This document shows positions 24,291 through 36,147 of a stretch of 64,000 nucleotides of DNA, one piece after another. The notes below the pieces were generated by a model that saw nothing but the letters and a program-made list of their open reading frames with translations, had not been told where the DNA came from and searched no databases. The stretch's first letter is position 1, and the number at the start of each line of letters is the position of its first letter. The stretch is from the NCBI RefSeq assembly GCF_000699445.3, contig NC_067197.1, positions 31,603,809-31,667,808 on the forward strand, in the 5' to 3' direction. The stretch comes from Schistosoma haematobium. Its lineage: Eukaryota > Platyhelminthes > Trematoda > Strigeidida > Schistosomatidae. A program made the position numbers and the translations under genes.

Positions 24291-24551
24291 TCTATTTTTA
24301 CAGGAGAATGTCAAACACATTTTAAATGATTAATTTTATAAAGTTTATAAAAAAAGTCAATGAGATTGTTTGATAGTGATTGAATGATCTATTTAAACAA
24401 AATAAATAAATACAAAAATTAAATAGGTATATTTCCATAAAACTTAAAATTAGTTACATTTCAGAACCAGGAAGTGAACAATTGCAGTGTTTCGGCAAGC
24501 CAGATTCAGAGATGTTAGCACAGTTGTAATTTAAAAACAATTCCTAAGTTT

Positions 24552-24818
24552 AGTAACTCCGCTTGAAGCCCTTTCGGAGCCACTGCCGGTCCCAGGCCGG
24601 GATAAAGCAGGAGCGTTGGCTTGAAGTTAGCAACCCCTACCCGTAGAAAACTAGCTCGTTCAAAAGAAAGCTGGCAAAAAAATATTATTCAAAGCATTTA
24701 AACTCTGCCCTGAGAGTTATAAAGTCTTCATTTAGAAGAGTTATGACGTCTTGTGATGAAAGCCGAGTTACTTCAGAAGTCACAAGGCTGATACCCCTTC
24801 TGACAACCAGATCAATGT
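24552..24818 (+). mobile_element. RTE 5' leader fragment
   Basis: About 265 bp match the 5' leader of the 11810 element (ACTCCGC..GAAGCC..CACTGCCGGTCCC through CTTCTGACAACCAGA) and then stop at a short AATGTGGGA before the endonuclease domain. A 3'-truncated copy is unusual for this element class. Confidence 0.75.
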
Positions 24819-25147
24819 GGGAGACCTTACTTTTGGTGAGAGATCATTTCTTTCCATTCTCTAATAATGTTTTTTTCAAATTAACCAAGTTGTAGATATA
24901 ATGTATATTTGTTTATTTAAGCCAGTAAGTTTTCGCTATAAAATGAGAAACATTAGCTATTTTACCTAAGCTGGTATACATTTAGAAATGACTAAGAAGG
25001 TGAAATCATTGTGAAATTTCCCCACTTCTAATTTTATTACAAACAGGTAACGTAAACAACGCTTTATGTAAAAATAGTTTATAAGTATCAATAATAAGGT
25101 TGGGCTTGACAGTTTCAAATAAATTGGACATTGGATAGAGAGTTAAT

Positions 25148-25338
25148 AACTAATAAATATATTTTTGTTATATCTTAACGAGTAGGAAAATTGTAGTTCC
25201 GACGTTTCGTAACTTAATGTAAGCAACTTCTTCAGAATAAATAAAAAATATTTGCTCTGAAGAAGTGACACACGAAACGTCAGAAATATAATTTTTCTAC
25301 TCATTGAGATATAACAAAAATATATTTATTAGTAAAAA
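25148..25338. repeat. Fold-back element (about 80-bp inverted arms)
   Basis: The left arm runs ACTAATAAATATATTTTTG..GACGTTTCGT..CTTCTTCAGA. The right arm is its imperfect reverse complement (TCTGAAGAAG..ACGAAACGTC..TTTATTAGT). The spacer is about 15 bp. It looks like a MITE-type fold-back. No coding. Confidence 0.75.
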
Positions 25339-25454
25339 TAGTTGTTTCTATTAAATTGTAAGCTAGTCTACATTTCTAATATGTATAATTAAGTTTATTA
25401 AATGTACTCATCATATTAATTTCTTTCGTGAATTATACGATTGTATGTTGATTA

Positions 25455-25715
25455 TGTAGTGAACGAGAACATAGGTGGGGGCAACCAAATATATTTGAAC
25501 ACAAATTAGTCAAATCTGAGAACCATACAATAAATACTTAATCTGTAAATTATCCATTAATTACCACAGACTTAACTGTCCCTTCGTTTCTACACCAATC
25601 ATTCCCTGTTCTCGTTCTATTTTCTTTGATCCTCTTAACCTTCTGCCGTTAAGCATTTCACTTTCGGTTGATGATACATACTACTTATATCTGTCGACAT
25701 CAGTAGTACACACCG
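25455..25715 (+). mobile_element. Family P palindrome-ended element
   Basis: Starts GTAGTGAACGAGAACATAGG and ends in the hairpin TACTACTTATATC..GTCGACATCAGTAG. Same orientation and layout as the copy at 9980. Confidence 0.6.
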
Positions 25716-26012
25716 AAATTATACTTTTTAAGTAACTAACTCTGAATGATTTCTTTTTAACAGTATTTAATTGGAAATATTAATGTCTTAATTTTGACAC
25801 TTTTGATAGCTAAAATACATATACATCAAGAAAACATTAATTTACCAAAATATAACATTAAGAAAGTAACGAGTAATAATTCCAACAATCGTCTAACGAG
25901 ATGTATTGACTTGATGTGTAAAAAAGGTAAGTCTTTTGGAAATAAATTTGTATAGATGATTTTGTAATTCTTTTACACTAAAAAATAATAGTAACTATCC
26001 ACTTACTTGTAC

Positions 26013-29000
26013 TCAACCCGTTAACCTTTGAGAAATATTCCTTGGACACAGTGAAAGATACTGTAGTTGGAAATAAAAGTAACATGAAAATCCACATAAC
26101 TTGAAATTATATTGACATCATGAATGGATGAATGTTAAAACACCACTGAAAACTTGGAAGCACTGGACGATGTTCTCGTCCTAGTATAGGACAGTGCGCA
26201 TCCACAATCCTGCACTCGAGACTCGAACCTAAGACTTGCGGTCTCGCGTGTGAATGCTTAACCAAATAGGATGAAATGACCGTACAGTTCATCTAAATTT
26301 CTAGTGGTAGTCTAACATTGATTCATTCACGATATCGATCTAAATTCAACAATTTTCACAATCCTATACTGATTGTTGAAATTAAAATTTTTCAAATTAA
26401 TTTTATTCGGAGAAAAATAAATAGGAACAGATAATAGTCTTTGTATTAGGTACAGTAAGATGTGATATTTATAAAATTATTAGGAGAAAGATTATCATCA
26501 TAATTTTAACAAAACTGATCTTGACTTGTACGAATTCATTGTTTACTTGTCATTTCTAAGCTTCCTAAGAAATAGTTACATGATTTTATCATATAGTGTT
26601 TTTGATTTCATTGAAAGAGGTGTATTCATTTGGATTTGTGAACATTAAGTATAATTAGTTTAAGTACCCACAAGCTTCGGTTTATGATTTTACAGTTTTT
26701 GATATCAATTAAATGCTTCCATAAAATTTAGTTCAGTAAAGAAAGTTATGTATTCTGTATTCTGTGAATATATTCAGTTGACAACACTGGTAAAACGAAA
26801 ATAAGTTCTATTTATATGCAGATACTCTATTAAAGGAAAATTATTCTAAAGGGTTAAGAAATATACGTTCAAATAATGTACGAGGACCGAAAAATCTGAT
26901 AAAGCTTAGTGGCTTTCGGTGGTTCTTTAATTGATATATCTAAATTATTCTGTACAAATTTATGATCTGGTTTTATGGATTATTCATACTTTTCTATAGA
27001 ATTATGAAGGAGATTAATTTCATCATCAATAAATAGAACTTACCTTGCATGGTTTTGATGAACTTTGTTTTATGAAATGAAAGACTATTTCGTCTGCTTG
27101 ATGATATCCCCAATGAATACACTAGAAATATCAGAATACAAAAGAAATTATTAAATATGTTTACAAAAAATGAATATGAGCTAGTAAATATTATGAAAAC
27201 AGTTGACATTTTCTCCCAATATTATATTTTTTTCTAATACAATTAGTTGTCTGAAAAGTCACTATTTTAAAAAGGGATCAAGCTAATATTTTGTCTTATT
27301 ACTGTTTGCTTATAAAAACAGGTATATTTCATAAAATATACCAAGATACCAAGGATTTCCTCTTCCCTTTTTGTCATACAGTTAAACCATGTATAAAAAA
27401 ATGTTAGTTTCTTATGTTTTTCAATCTTTGAATATATTTGTTTTCAACTCCATGTTGTCAAGCCATTTATTTAATGGATTCTTAATCTTTATGCAAACTT
27501 TCTCGTCTTAACGAAACTTTATATTTATTGGCTGTTATGTCCCGATATGCATAATGAATGGTAACTTTTTGGATTCTTTTATGGATCAATACCATACGTA
27601 TATTTTTATCGTATAATTGTAACATAACTAAACTATACATATTAATGTCCCTCTTATTATGAGTTTTATTTTGACCTATGAACTATTATTATACGACTTA
27701 CCATTTTTGAGTTATGCCGTCTATCAATTACTACGTCCCACATTCACAGCCACATTTGGCTAAATCTTGTACAAATGTTGTTTCCTATTTCATGGTACCA
27801 TGTGGTCTGTTTGGTTGGTATATAAACCCAGTATGTTTGAAATAAATGATTCATATCTCAGAGTCTGAGATTGGTGTTCTGGACTTAACTGACTGGTCTA
27901 GACAGGAAGCGGGACCAATAAGTACTCTAGACTGCTCGTACGGTTTTTACGCGTTCCTGGTCCGATGGATAATTCACTGCTCTCTAATTGGCGGTATCAT
28001 TACGTATACATTAACAGAGCACACAGGTCACAAGTTATAACATTGGCATTACCAAACAAAACTCTAGAAGGGTGATTAGAAATGAGATACACTTTTCTGG
28101 TAAATAGATTTTTAAAAAGTCAATAGTTTTTACATAGTGGTTAGTATTTACTTCTTTGATACTGAATTTCGATATCAAATATTTAATGTAAACAAAAAAG
28201 ACTTATTAGGTAGTAAATTGAAATCATCAAAATTATACTGTATTTTAATGTTTAACCATTGTAAATTCAGTGACATGTTTTAATGCATTTAACAGCTATT
28301 TATTATTATGATAGCTAGTTAATCAATGATGAAATATGAAATAATCCCAAACTAATTGTGTTAGACGTTAACATCTAACAACTAATCATTTCTAAGTAGT
28401 TAAATTATGAAGTTTTACTGATGTTTCGAAAACATGTGCAACACAACATCTGGTTCTGTAAGATTAGAATTATCAAATTTTTACGCTTTAATCTCTTATA
28501 GTAATTACTGACATACTAATAAATAAGTTAAATATCTTTAAACCATCTTCTTTAATTCACTTGTAATTATATATGACTAGTCATGTTTAGAATTAAACTA
28601 ACTTGAACTTACTCTTCTTGTCATAATCCCGGGCAATGAACATAGTTTTTCTATAAGCATTTTCTTTATACTATCCATGATTGGTGACACAAGAAACAAT
28701 TTTCCAAGAGATACTACTCCCATACATATATCACAATCTAACGATAAACATATTGTTTATTTACAAATAGCAAAATTTTATAACTTACCTATTTCGTTAA
28801 CATCTATATTCAAAGATGATTTGGCCTAGACAAGAAATACATAACAGGAATTTTAAACATCATTGAATGTTGTATAAATAATTCAAAAGATTTTAATAAA
28901 CGGCATGGCATAGTTTCTAATAGATCGTAATTTTATGATATTTGAAGTCATTTAAGCAAAAAATCCCACTTAATTCCACATATATATAAGCTTCCTATCA

Positions 29001-30441
29001 TGCAGTGATTTGAGACTCCAATTATCAAATGAGTTTTTGTAATAATTAGGGGGTTAGATAAGAATAGAAGGATTAAAATGATGTATGGGTGAAAATTATG
29101 AAAGATGATTGTTCGCTTGAAAAATACGAAAAAATTTTAGTAGTTAAATTCATGAGTTGATCTAAGCTAGACCACCATTGAAAAGCTGGACTCATGAATT
29201 CATCTACAATCTCCATAAATCCCCGTTCAGATATGAAGAAAAGCAAAAAGGAAACTACGTAATAATAACAATCATGAAAAATTGTCAAGGGATGATGATA
29301 AATGATAAGGGATTAAAATTATAAAATAATAATAACAACAAAAAATACTACAGAAGGAAATTAGGGCCATAGATGAGAGGTCGTGTATATAGTATTTACA
29401 ATCAGAGTTCAGTCATAAATTGTCAGTGCATAAATTTTTGACCTATCCTCCCCTCAATCCACTTCTTTTGATCGTGTAGATTTTTCTTTATTTTCCTTCA
29501 TATTTGTCAAGAGGACAATCATATTTCATAATTTTGACCCTTACATCATTTTCATCCTTCTAATCTTATCTAAGCCTCTGATTATTAAGCAACCTCATTT
29601 GATAATTAGAGTTTAGAATCACTTCATGATGTAATATTTTCTATCCTTCTATAGATACATTTACCATACAACAATAGATACAAATGTAAATGATTTCGTT
29701 CAAAATAAAACTTTCTCTCTCAATAGTCAATATTCAAGTAAAGAATACCAAATGAATTTAAACTTCACTCCATTGCACAATGAAGTGTCTATCAGGATTC
29801 AGCAGCTAAGTGAATAATGCGATAGTATTTGAAGCGAATGATACTGAGCTCGAGTCTCACAGTGAACATCAACTCTTGGATACAGTTATATCCAACTGAC
29901 GAGTCCCCAATATAACGAAACGCTCGTCATGTATTCTGCTGCCAGTCACTATCTCTATATGCTTACATTATTCATTACTTTGTAAACAATGTTTTTTTAA
30001 GTTATTACATATATATGTTTGTGTGCATTCATAATCTCTCCGAAAGTTTTATTTGGACCTTCTACGACCTAACTCAAGTTACACATATTATGGATTAGAT
30101 AATTTTATCATGTTATTTAAGTAATAGAACTATCTTTCATTTCTAAAAACCCAGTCATTATCTAAATGGAAAATTAAAAAAGGTTTTTTTCCTGAGATAA
30201 CAAAGATTTACTCATAATATACGATACAGATCAATCAATTTTATAATCTTTTTAAACGGTCAAATCTGAACACTCAATTAAATACATAGGAAATAATTGA
30301 TTATAATACCTTACAAAGTTTATACTTACATTTATCCCATTACTTTGCCATAAAAACACTACAAACAATGGTGATAAGTTAAGTATTATAAATGATATAA
30401 CCTGTTAATAAGGTTAACACGACACAATTAATATGGAACAT
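26013..30441 (-). CDS. Saposin-like (SapB) gene C, multi-exon
   Basis: Predicted secreted SapB protein of about 107 residues. Minus-strand exons: 30402-30441 (signal start MFHINCVVLTLLT, phase 1), 30330-30358 (micro-exon, ..QSNGIN), 29665-29718 (Cys1-I-Y-Cys2, weaker acceptor), 28789-28825 (AKSSLN..), 28613-28650 (EKLCSLPG.., Cys3), 27044-27121 (78 nt, Cys4 CIHW..KPCK Cys5), and 26013-26060 (YLSLC, Cys6, then ten residues and stop). All junction phases agree and most donors are GTAAGT. KLCSLPG parallels KICSLTG in gene B, and the 78-nt exon and C-x5-C ending match genes A and B. The first intron is 43 nt. Cys1 to Cys3 is about ten residues shorter than in the sister genes, so one exon of about 30 nt between 28826 and 29664 is probably missed. 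The introns hold a SINE, a solo LTR and an Sm-alpha copy. Confidence 0.72.
26105..26345 (-). mobile_element. Family T SINE, diverged, in the 5' flank of the gene C terminal exon
   Basis: The minus-strand SINE core (GAAGCACTGGACG..GTCCTAGTATAGGAC) and tRNA-like part (GACTCGAACCTAAGAC) are recognisable. It lies in the last intron of gene C. Confidence 0.65.
27533..28042 (+). mobile_element. Solo LTR with 5-bp target duplication
   Basis: The 510 bp start TGTTATGTCCCGAT and end AAGTTATAACA. Exact TTGGC duplications lie at 27528-27532 and 28043-28047. It has the TATATAAACCCAGTATG TATA region. It lies antisense inside an intron of gene C. Same family as 16405, 43741 and 56448. Confidence 0.87.
29130..29222. 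mobile_element. Miniature inverted family T remnant
   Basis: Two short opposed pieces of the SINE 3' end (TTCATGAGTTG.. and CTCATGAATTCATC..) meet head to head around CCATTGAAAAGCTGGA. Confidence 0.5.
29741..29965 (+). mobile_element. Sm-alpha-like repeat
   Basis: It carries the AATTTAAACTTCACTCCATTG leader, a tRNA-like A-box region (CAGCTAAGTGAATAATGCG), a B box (GAGCTCGAGTCTC) and a hammerhead. It matches the schistosome Sm-alpha SINE-like repeat as I know it. It lies antisense in an intron of gene C, immediately upstream of the Cys1-Cys2 exon. Confidence 0.8.
29888..29935 (+). ncRNA. Hammerhead ribozyme motif (Sm-alpha type)
   Basis: The CTGACGAG, GAAAC and GTC core elements are present. 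Stem I (ATCCAA against ATGTAT) and stem II are mutated, so cleavage is doubtful. Confidence 0.6.
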
Positions 30442-30814
30442 AATCAAGATTCCACGTGTTATGATTAAAATAATTCATATATGTAGGCGTCTTATCTATG
30501 GTTGATCTTTCTTATTATTTAATATTTCAAGTGTTTTGTTGATAATTTACTAAGTTTAGCGTTAACCATTATTGTTTTTAATGTTTATAATAAGTGTTAT
30601 CCGATATATAATTGTTTATTCCAAGAAAAAACCTCTATTAGAAACTAGAACTTTGTTCTTTATCTAATACATAGTATATGAGGCATATGAAAACAAAAAA
30701 CATAACATAAGAATTTCGATTATTATTTTATTTATACTTTGTACTTTACTAAATACAGTGTGTACTATAATTTGTTTTGTTAAATCTATCTTCATTCCAT
30801 TTGGTATTATGTTA

Positions 30815-31455
30815 TGCGAAGGGTGAAGCAAGATTCTCCGATAAAATGTAGAATGAACCAATCGAATCACAGTTGATGGGGAAGCTTTGGACGATGTAAA
30901 AACATTTACATAGCTAGGTAGTATCATTGGTGGACACGGGGGATCTGATGTAGATGTGAAGGAGCGGAGCAGCATATCTACAACTGAAGAACAACTGTCA
31001 ATCAATACCAAAGTCGAAATTTTTAATATGAATGTCAAGACAGTTCTACTGTATGAGGAGGAAACTTGGAGAACTACGAAAGCCATCATCCAGAAGATAA
31101 AAGTGATTAATAACAGTTGTCTACGCAAAATACTTCGGATCCGTCAAGCAGATACTATCGGCAACAACCTACTATGAGAGAGAACAAACCAGATCTCAGT
31201 AGAGAACGAAATCAGAAAGAAGCGCTGGAAGTAGATCGGATGCACATTGAGGAAAACATCCAACTGTGTTGCAAGGCATGCCCTCACTTGGAATTGTCAA
31301 GGCCAAAGGAGGGGAGAATTAGCAAAGAACACATTACGCCGAGAAATGTAGACAGACATGAGGAGAATGAACAAAAATTGGATAGAACTGGATAGGAAAG
31401 CCCAGGAAAGAATAGGTTAAAGAATGCTTGTCTGCGGCCTATGCTCCATTGGGAG
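30815..31455 (+). mobile_element. RTE 3' fragment
   Basis: It begins in the thumb region (CGAAGGGTGAAGCAAGATTC) and runs to the AGAATGCTTGTCTGCGGCC..GGGAGTAA end. A 3' block encoding [19 protein letters not shown] matches the C-terminal RTE protein with frameshifts. The GTAAG tail is replaced by a GTA microsatellite. Confidence 0.8.
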
Positions 31456-31465
31456 TAAAAAACGC

Positions 31466-31545
31466 AGTAGTGGTATTAGTAGCAGTAGCAGTAGTAGTAG
31501 TTGTTGTTGTACTGGTAGTAATAGTAGTAGTAGTAGTATGCAGGA
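31466..31545. repeat. GTA/GTT microsatellite at an RTE end
   Basis: Degenerate GTA, GCA and GTT triplets directly follow the RTE 3' end, probably grown from its repetitive tail. Confidence 0.85.
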
Positions 31546-31549
31546 TGAT

Positions 31550-32200
31550 TCTAAATAAAGACTTTTTTCAAAGATCCTCACTTACTTTAACTATAATGAT
31601 GAACTTGAAGATTTAAGAAAATAAATATATAGTTTTTTCACTACAACCTTAGATTTGTGTAACTGAGGAAAAACCGAATGACATTTTTGCATTTCTTCAT
31701 AGCAACATTCACTGTCCAAAGCTACATAATTATCAAGAATGTGATGATTGATTATGTAATATGTAATATTATATGTCTAGTATACGATATTATGTTCAGA
31801 TTCGAATCGATAGAATTCATGTAACATTATTTCAAACGCAAAATAAACCCTAATTCATTTCTAATGATATATTCATGTAGGATTATCAAATTTCAATTCA
31901 TTTCCCTTAAACAATATGCGTTGAATGTTATCCATTTGCTTTCACCTACCAAGTATATAAGCTTTGAAAAATATTAGACCACCTTACTTTAATTTGTTAT
32001 ATACTTAATAAATTATGTACGTAAGCACAAAGTGACTGTCTGAATGAAATTATAAGACATGAATATGGTACTCGTCATACGAAATATTTTGCAGATATAT
32101 TCCATATACAGGCTAAATAGAAGTCAAATTAGCTTAGGGAATCGGTAAATAGTTGTATTTGTAACAACATGCATAAAAATGAATGCAACAAAACTAATAT
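31550..32200. other. Nothing recognised
   Basis: AT-rich sequence in the spacer between genes C and A. No supported exon. Confidence 0.3.
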
Positions 32201-32204
32201 ATTT

Positions 32205-32740
32205 GTTGAGACCATTAACCAATGCACTTTAGATCACTATTGAAAATCTGAAAGCTCCCGAATAGCACACAAACGCTTAAATCTAGACAACTGAGCCGAC
32301 ATTCAGCGATGTTAATTTGTAACCTCACTCAATCCACGATATTGGGTGGCTATCTTTCATTGTCTTTGATGGTAGCTGTCTCACACCCGAAACGGTTGAA
32401 CTCCACTGATCACGGCATCCCAATAGAAATTCGAGAATTACCTATCGAAGGTAGTCACTAGTGAGTACATGATGATTATCAATATAGCGTTGTGGGTTTT
32501 ATTGAAATAATGAATTTAGATACTAACACCGTTAAATCCCGACTCAGTGGTCCAAAGTTGGGTGTTCTTGCGAGACCAAAGTCCCGTGGTTGGAGTCTTA
32601 CGTGGAGAATCATGGATGCTCATTGTTGAGTAGTCCCATACTAAAACAAAATGGCCATACAGAGCTTCTAGGTTTTCAGTCGTGGTTTAACATTGATCTG
32701 TTTATGATATGAACGAAACTCAACAATCTCTATAACCTTA
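32205..32740. mobile_element. Inverted pair of family T SINEs
   Basis: The left half (32205-32470) is a minus-strand copy. The right half (32510-32740) is a plus-strand copy with the GACTCAGTGGTCC tRNA-like part and GAGCTTCTAGGTTTTC end. Both are diverged, and neither keeps an intact hammerhead. Confidence 0.6.
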
Positions 32741-32744
32741 TACT

Positions 32745-34305
32745 AATAACATATTTACCAGAATCTAGGTGTTTTACTTACAAGCTTGTCAAAGATCAAA
32801 AATGCATCAGATGGCTCATATTAACTTTCATTGAATAGACATTTCTCATGGAATTTTTTCCATAGATAAGCTACATGAACATAAGGTAAGCCATTTTGAG
32901 CAGACAATTTATTGATGTTAAGATTTTGTGCTCACATCTGACTTTATTATTAAATATGGTTTCACTTTCTAATCTGAAAAAAAGTGATTCACGATAAATA
33001 TAACCAAGTTACTCATAAAAACATTGTTTACTCACGTTGAGGAAGTCTAAACTTTCTTAATGTTCGACATAGGTTGACTATGAATCGAAGAATATAAGCA
33101 TAAACCTAAGCCTTTCCATAGAATTCATTATTACATTAAGATACATTCGCAGAGTTCATAATAGAAACAGTGATTAAACATTGTCCAATCAGTTGAAGGA
33201 AGGATTGAGAGGTAAAATGAAAGTCAGAATTCCAAACTCATCACCAAATCCCTATTTGTATTATGTAAGTTGGAATTTTACTGAACAATACCCTCTTCAG
33301 CGTTTTTTTACAATGAATGTACTATTACTCTATAAAAAAATTGGTATGATGGCGTGAAGCTAGGTTTTTGCTGCCAAAGGTTCCCTGTCAAGTTGTATCT
33401 GCAATCTTGATTTAATTTTCATCACATATTAATTTATAACTGATATCAACAAGTGTTACGATATGAAAAGTGACAAATGAATTACTCATACCCCTAGAAT
33501 ACATTTTTAGTAACGGAATACATATGTAAGCTGTATTCATTTTCTTCTAAAGACTATAGACATGAAATATTAATAAAAGCTTCAAATACAGTAAATTTGC
33601 CTGATATGATAGCTGATTATTATTATCCGTATTATATTATGATCAATTAACACATTCGATGCATAAAGCCAATACCAAAATCTTTGTACTGCTACAAGGA
33701 TACTTGACGTTTTGTTCAAAGTAAACCGTTAAAGGACTTTTATGAATCTTTTGTCATATATCATTTACTAAAATATGTACAATATAATAAATCAATTCAA
33801 CACTGAAGTTTAATAATGTATTTACCATTCAACCTAACAAAAGACTATTTTGAAAGACTTTAAGGCAGCCTGCTCGAATATCGGGGCTACCAGTTCCTGC
33901 ATTCTGGATATTGCAACAAGCTATCTGTTTTCTTGTTTGTTTTAACACATCATTATTAGCATAACCTATTCAGGTGCGTTTGTGAAAAGTTCATGGCCTT
34001 TCACTGTACAAGTTGGGAAAGAGCACGATCAGAGACATTGCGATTGCTGGCAATATCCATTGAAAAGAATAAACGTTCTTCAGATTTCGATTCCTGAATT
34101 GCTAACATCTAACTGGCAACCACTCAATATTTATCTTAAAGATTGATCAAAAAACAAGAAAAAGAAACTTGTTGAAATACTTTGTGTTGATTATTCTATA
34201 TTGTACTAAAAATAAAATACTGAGTAAAGCCACTAATAATAATAATAATTCGTGTATAATTATTAATACAAAGATTTAAATCAATCTAGAAAACATTATG
34301 AGCAA
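32745..34305. other. Nothing recognised
   Basis: AT-rich spacer. A patch at 33860-33930 and 33985-34070 has higher GC and may be an old repeat, but it has no recognisable protein. Confidence 0.3.
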
Positions 34306-34309
34306 AGAT

Positions 34310-34545
34310 GAGTGGTGACTAGCAGTGTAATCCAGGACGTGTATTTCGTCCTATTTTGAACTCGTCAGCCAGACGTACATGTATCTCAGAGTTGATGTTC
34401 AATTGAGACACGAACTCAGTACCGTTCGCTTCAAACCCAATCACGTTATCCTTTTAACTAGCTTGAGGATTACATTACTGGCCACCAGAATGAACAGGAT
34501 ACAGTCCTAAAGACGAATGGCAAGATTCAAACAAACAATACAAAA
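34310..34545 (-). mobile_element. Sm-alpha-like repeat
   Basis: Minus-strand copy containing the hammerhead (34328-34378), the CTCAGAGTTGATGTTCA linker, part of the tRNA-like region and the AAACAAACAATAC..GAATTTAAAC end. Confidence 0.75.
34328..34378 (-). ncRNA. Hammerhead ribozyme motif (Sm-alpha type)
   Basis: On the minus strand: CTGACGAG, a stem II region TTCAAAATAGGAC, GAAAT (one change from GAAAC), then ACGTC. Stem I pairing is weakened. Probably impaired. Confidence 0.55.
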
Positions 34546-34864
34546 TGAATTTAAACTAGAAAATAATTATTAAGAATAGAAAATCACCGAATATACAAAC
34601 TGTAGCCTTAAAACTATAAAAAGTGGTGAAGGGAAATTTTTGAATAAATCTATATGACTGATGCTTCGAAATAAATTAACATCAATTTCATTGATTTTAT
34701 TATGACGGCTTCTTAATGAGAATTACCGTTTACTGATTCAGAAGTAAGTGATACATATTTACAAATCTCTGCTGTAGAATTAGAGTCTGAATGCTTTCAT
34801 TTAATTTAAATATTCTGTTAATGGTAACTTATCAAAACTACGCTTTTAATTTCATTTGATGTTA

Positions 34865-35990
34865 TTTGCATGTATCTTCCCATTGTTATTTAGGATTGTA
34901 ATTGACCACTCTCTTATTAGCATATGTGCATCCTGTGCCAATTGTCTTGATATTGATTTAATTCACATGCATGATAAGCAAAGTTAAATGGTGGTTAGCA
35001 GTGGAATCTAGGACGTGCGTTTCGTACTATTTAACACTTGTCAATCAATCAATCGACTACAGTGCAAAGTCGTGCATGGAGGACAGTTGACAGATGCATT
35101 CCAAGTAAGAAACGGAGTCAGAAAATTCTGCTTACTCTCTCCCTTCCTCTTTTTCTTCCTTCTGGTGGTCGACTGCATTATGAAGATCTCCACAACTGAG
35201 GGGAAATATGGAATACAATGGACAGCTAGGAATGAATCAGAAGATTTGGACTTCTCAAATAACCTGGTCCTTCTATCCCATACACACGAACAAATCCATA
35301 TGAAGACAACTAGTGAAGCAGAATCTTTGGAAGTGGTGGATTCTTCCACGTACCTGAACAGCACCATTGATGAATAAGGAGGATCAGATGCAGACGTAAA
35401 GGCGAGAATTGTGAAAGCAACGGCCGTATTCCTACAATTGATGAGCATATGAAACTCAAAACAACTGTCTACCAACCAATATCAAAGTCAGAATCTTCAA
35501 TACGAACGTCAATACAGTTCTACTGCATGGAGCTGATATGAGGAGAACTACCACAACCATCATCAGGAAGGTTCAAGTATTTATAAATACTTTTCTACGC
35601 AAGATACTCAACATCCGTTGACCGGATGCCATCAACAACATCCTACTGTGGGAAAGGACAAACCAGCTTCCAACTCAGGTGGAAATCAGTATAAGACGTT
35701 GGAAATGGATAGAACACACATCACGGAAATGACCAACCTATATCACGAGTCAAGCCCTAACTTGGAATCCTGAAAGGAAGCGGAAAAGTGGAAGACCAAA
35801 GAACACATTACGTCAGAAAATAGAATCAGATATGAAAAGGATGAATTAAAAATGGGATGGATTGCCCATGACAGAGATTAGATGGAGATTACTGGTGAGC
35901 GGTCAATTCTCATTCACGAGGAGTAATAAGCGTAAGTAAATAATTAGAACTCATCAGCATCCCAGAGTTGACGTTCACTTCAAAATGAAA
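34865..35990 (-). mobile_element. Sm-alpha-like repeat split by an RTE insertion
   Basis: The two halves, 34865-35039 and about 35940-35990, are minus-strand Sm-alpha sequence broken within the hammerhead between the GACGAAAC core and the CTGACGAG core. A related ACTTGTCA / ACTCATCA motif on either side suggests a diverged target duplication. Confidence 0.65.
35040..35938 (+). mobile_element. RTE 3' fragment inserted in Sm-alpha repeat
   Basis: 5'-truncated RTE copy that begins at the GLHCKVVHGGQLT region of the reverse transcriptase (LQCKVVHGGQLTDAF here). It continues through SPFLFFF, a mutated FSNNLVLLS (catalytic DD lost), the thumb and C-terminal region, and the AATAAGCGTAAG tail. Several frameshifts. 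Subfamily shared with the 3882 and 54836 fragments. Confidence 0.8.
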
Positions 35991-36147
35991 TATATTTTAT
36001 ATCGTTCATTTGAAAAAGTAACTTATTATTACGTAATCATCTATCTTTTCAACAAACAATTGAAATTATTTATTGGACTTTGAAACTATTCTAATTTATT
36101 TGATACCTTAAACGATTATAATTAGAATTATGAATGAATGAATACAA

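Noticed and set aside
27010..27209. 71-codon minus-strand frame starting MSTVFIIF with a hydrophobic stretch, taken at first as a signal-peptide exon.
   Set aside because: In the neighbouring frame the part after the acceptor is the 78-nt Cys4-Cys5 exon of gene C. The longer frame crosses that acceptor.
28835..28935. Minus-strand frame with TMPCRLLKSFELF, considered as the Cys1-Cys2 exon of gene C.
   Set aside because: It would need a 20-nt intron before the next exon. The exon at 29665-29718 has a real C-x2-C and a GTAAAT donor.
31428..31616. 62-codon frame rich in Val.
   Set aside because: It is translation of the GTA/GTT microsatellite at an RTE end.
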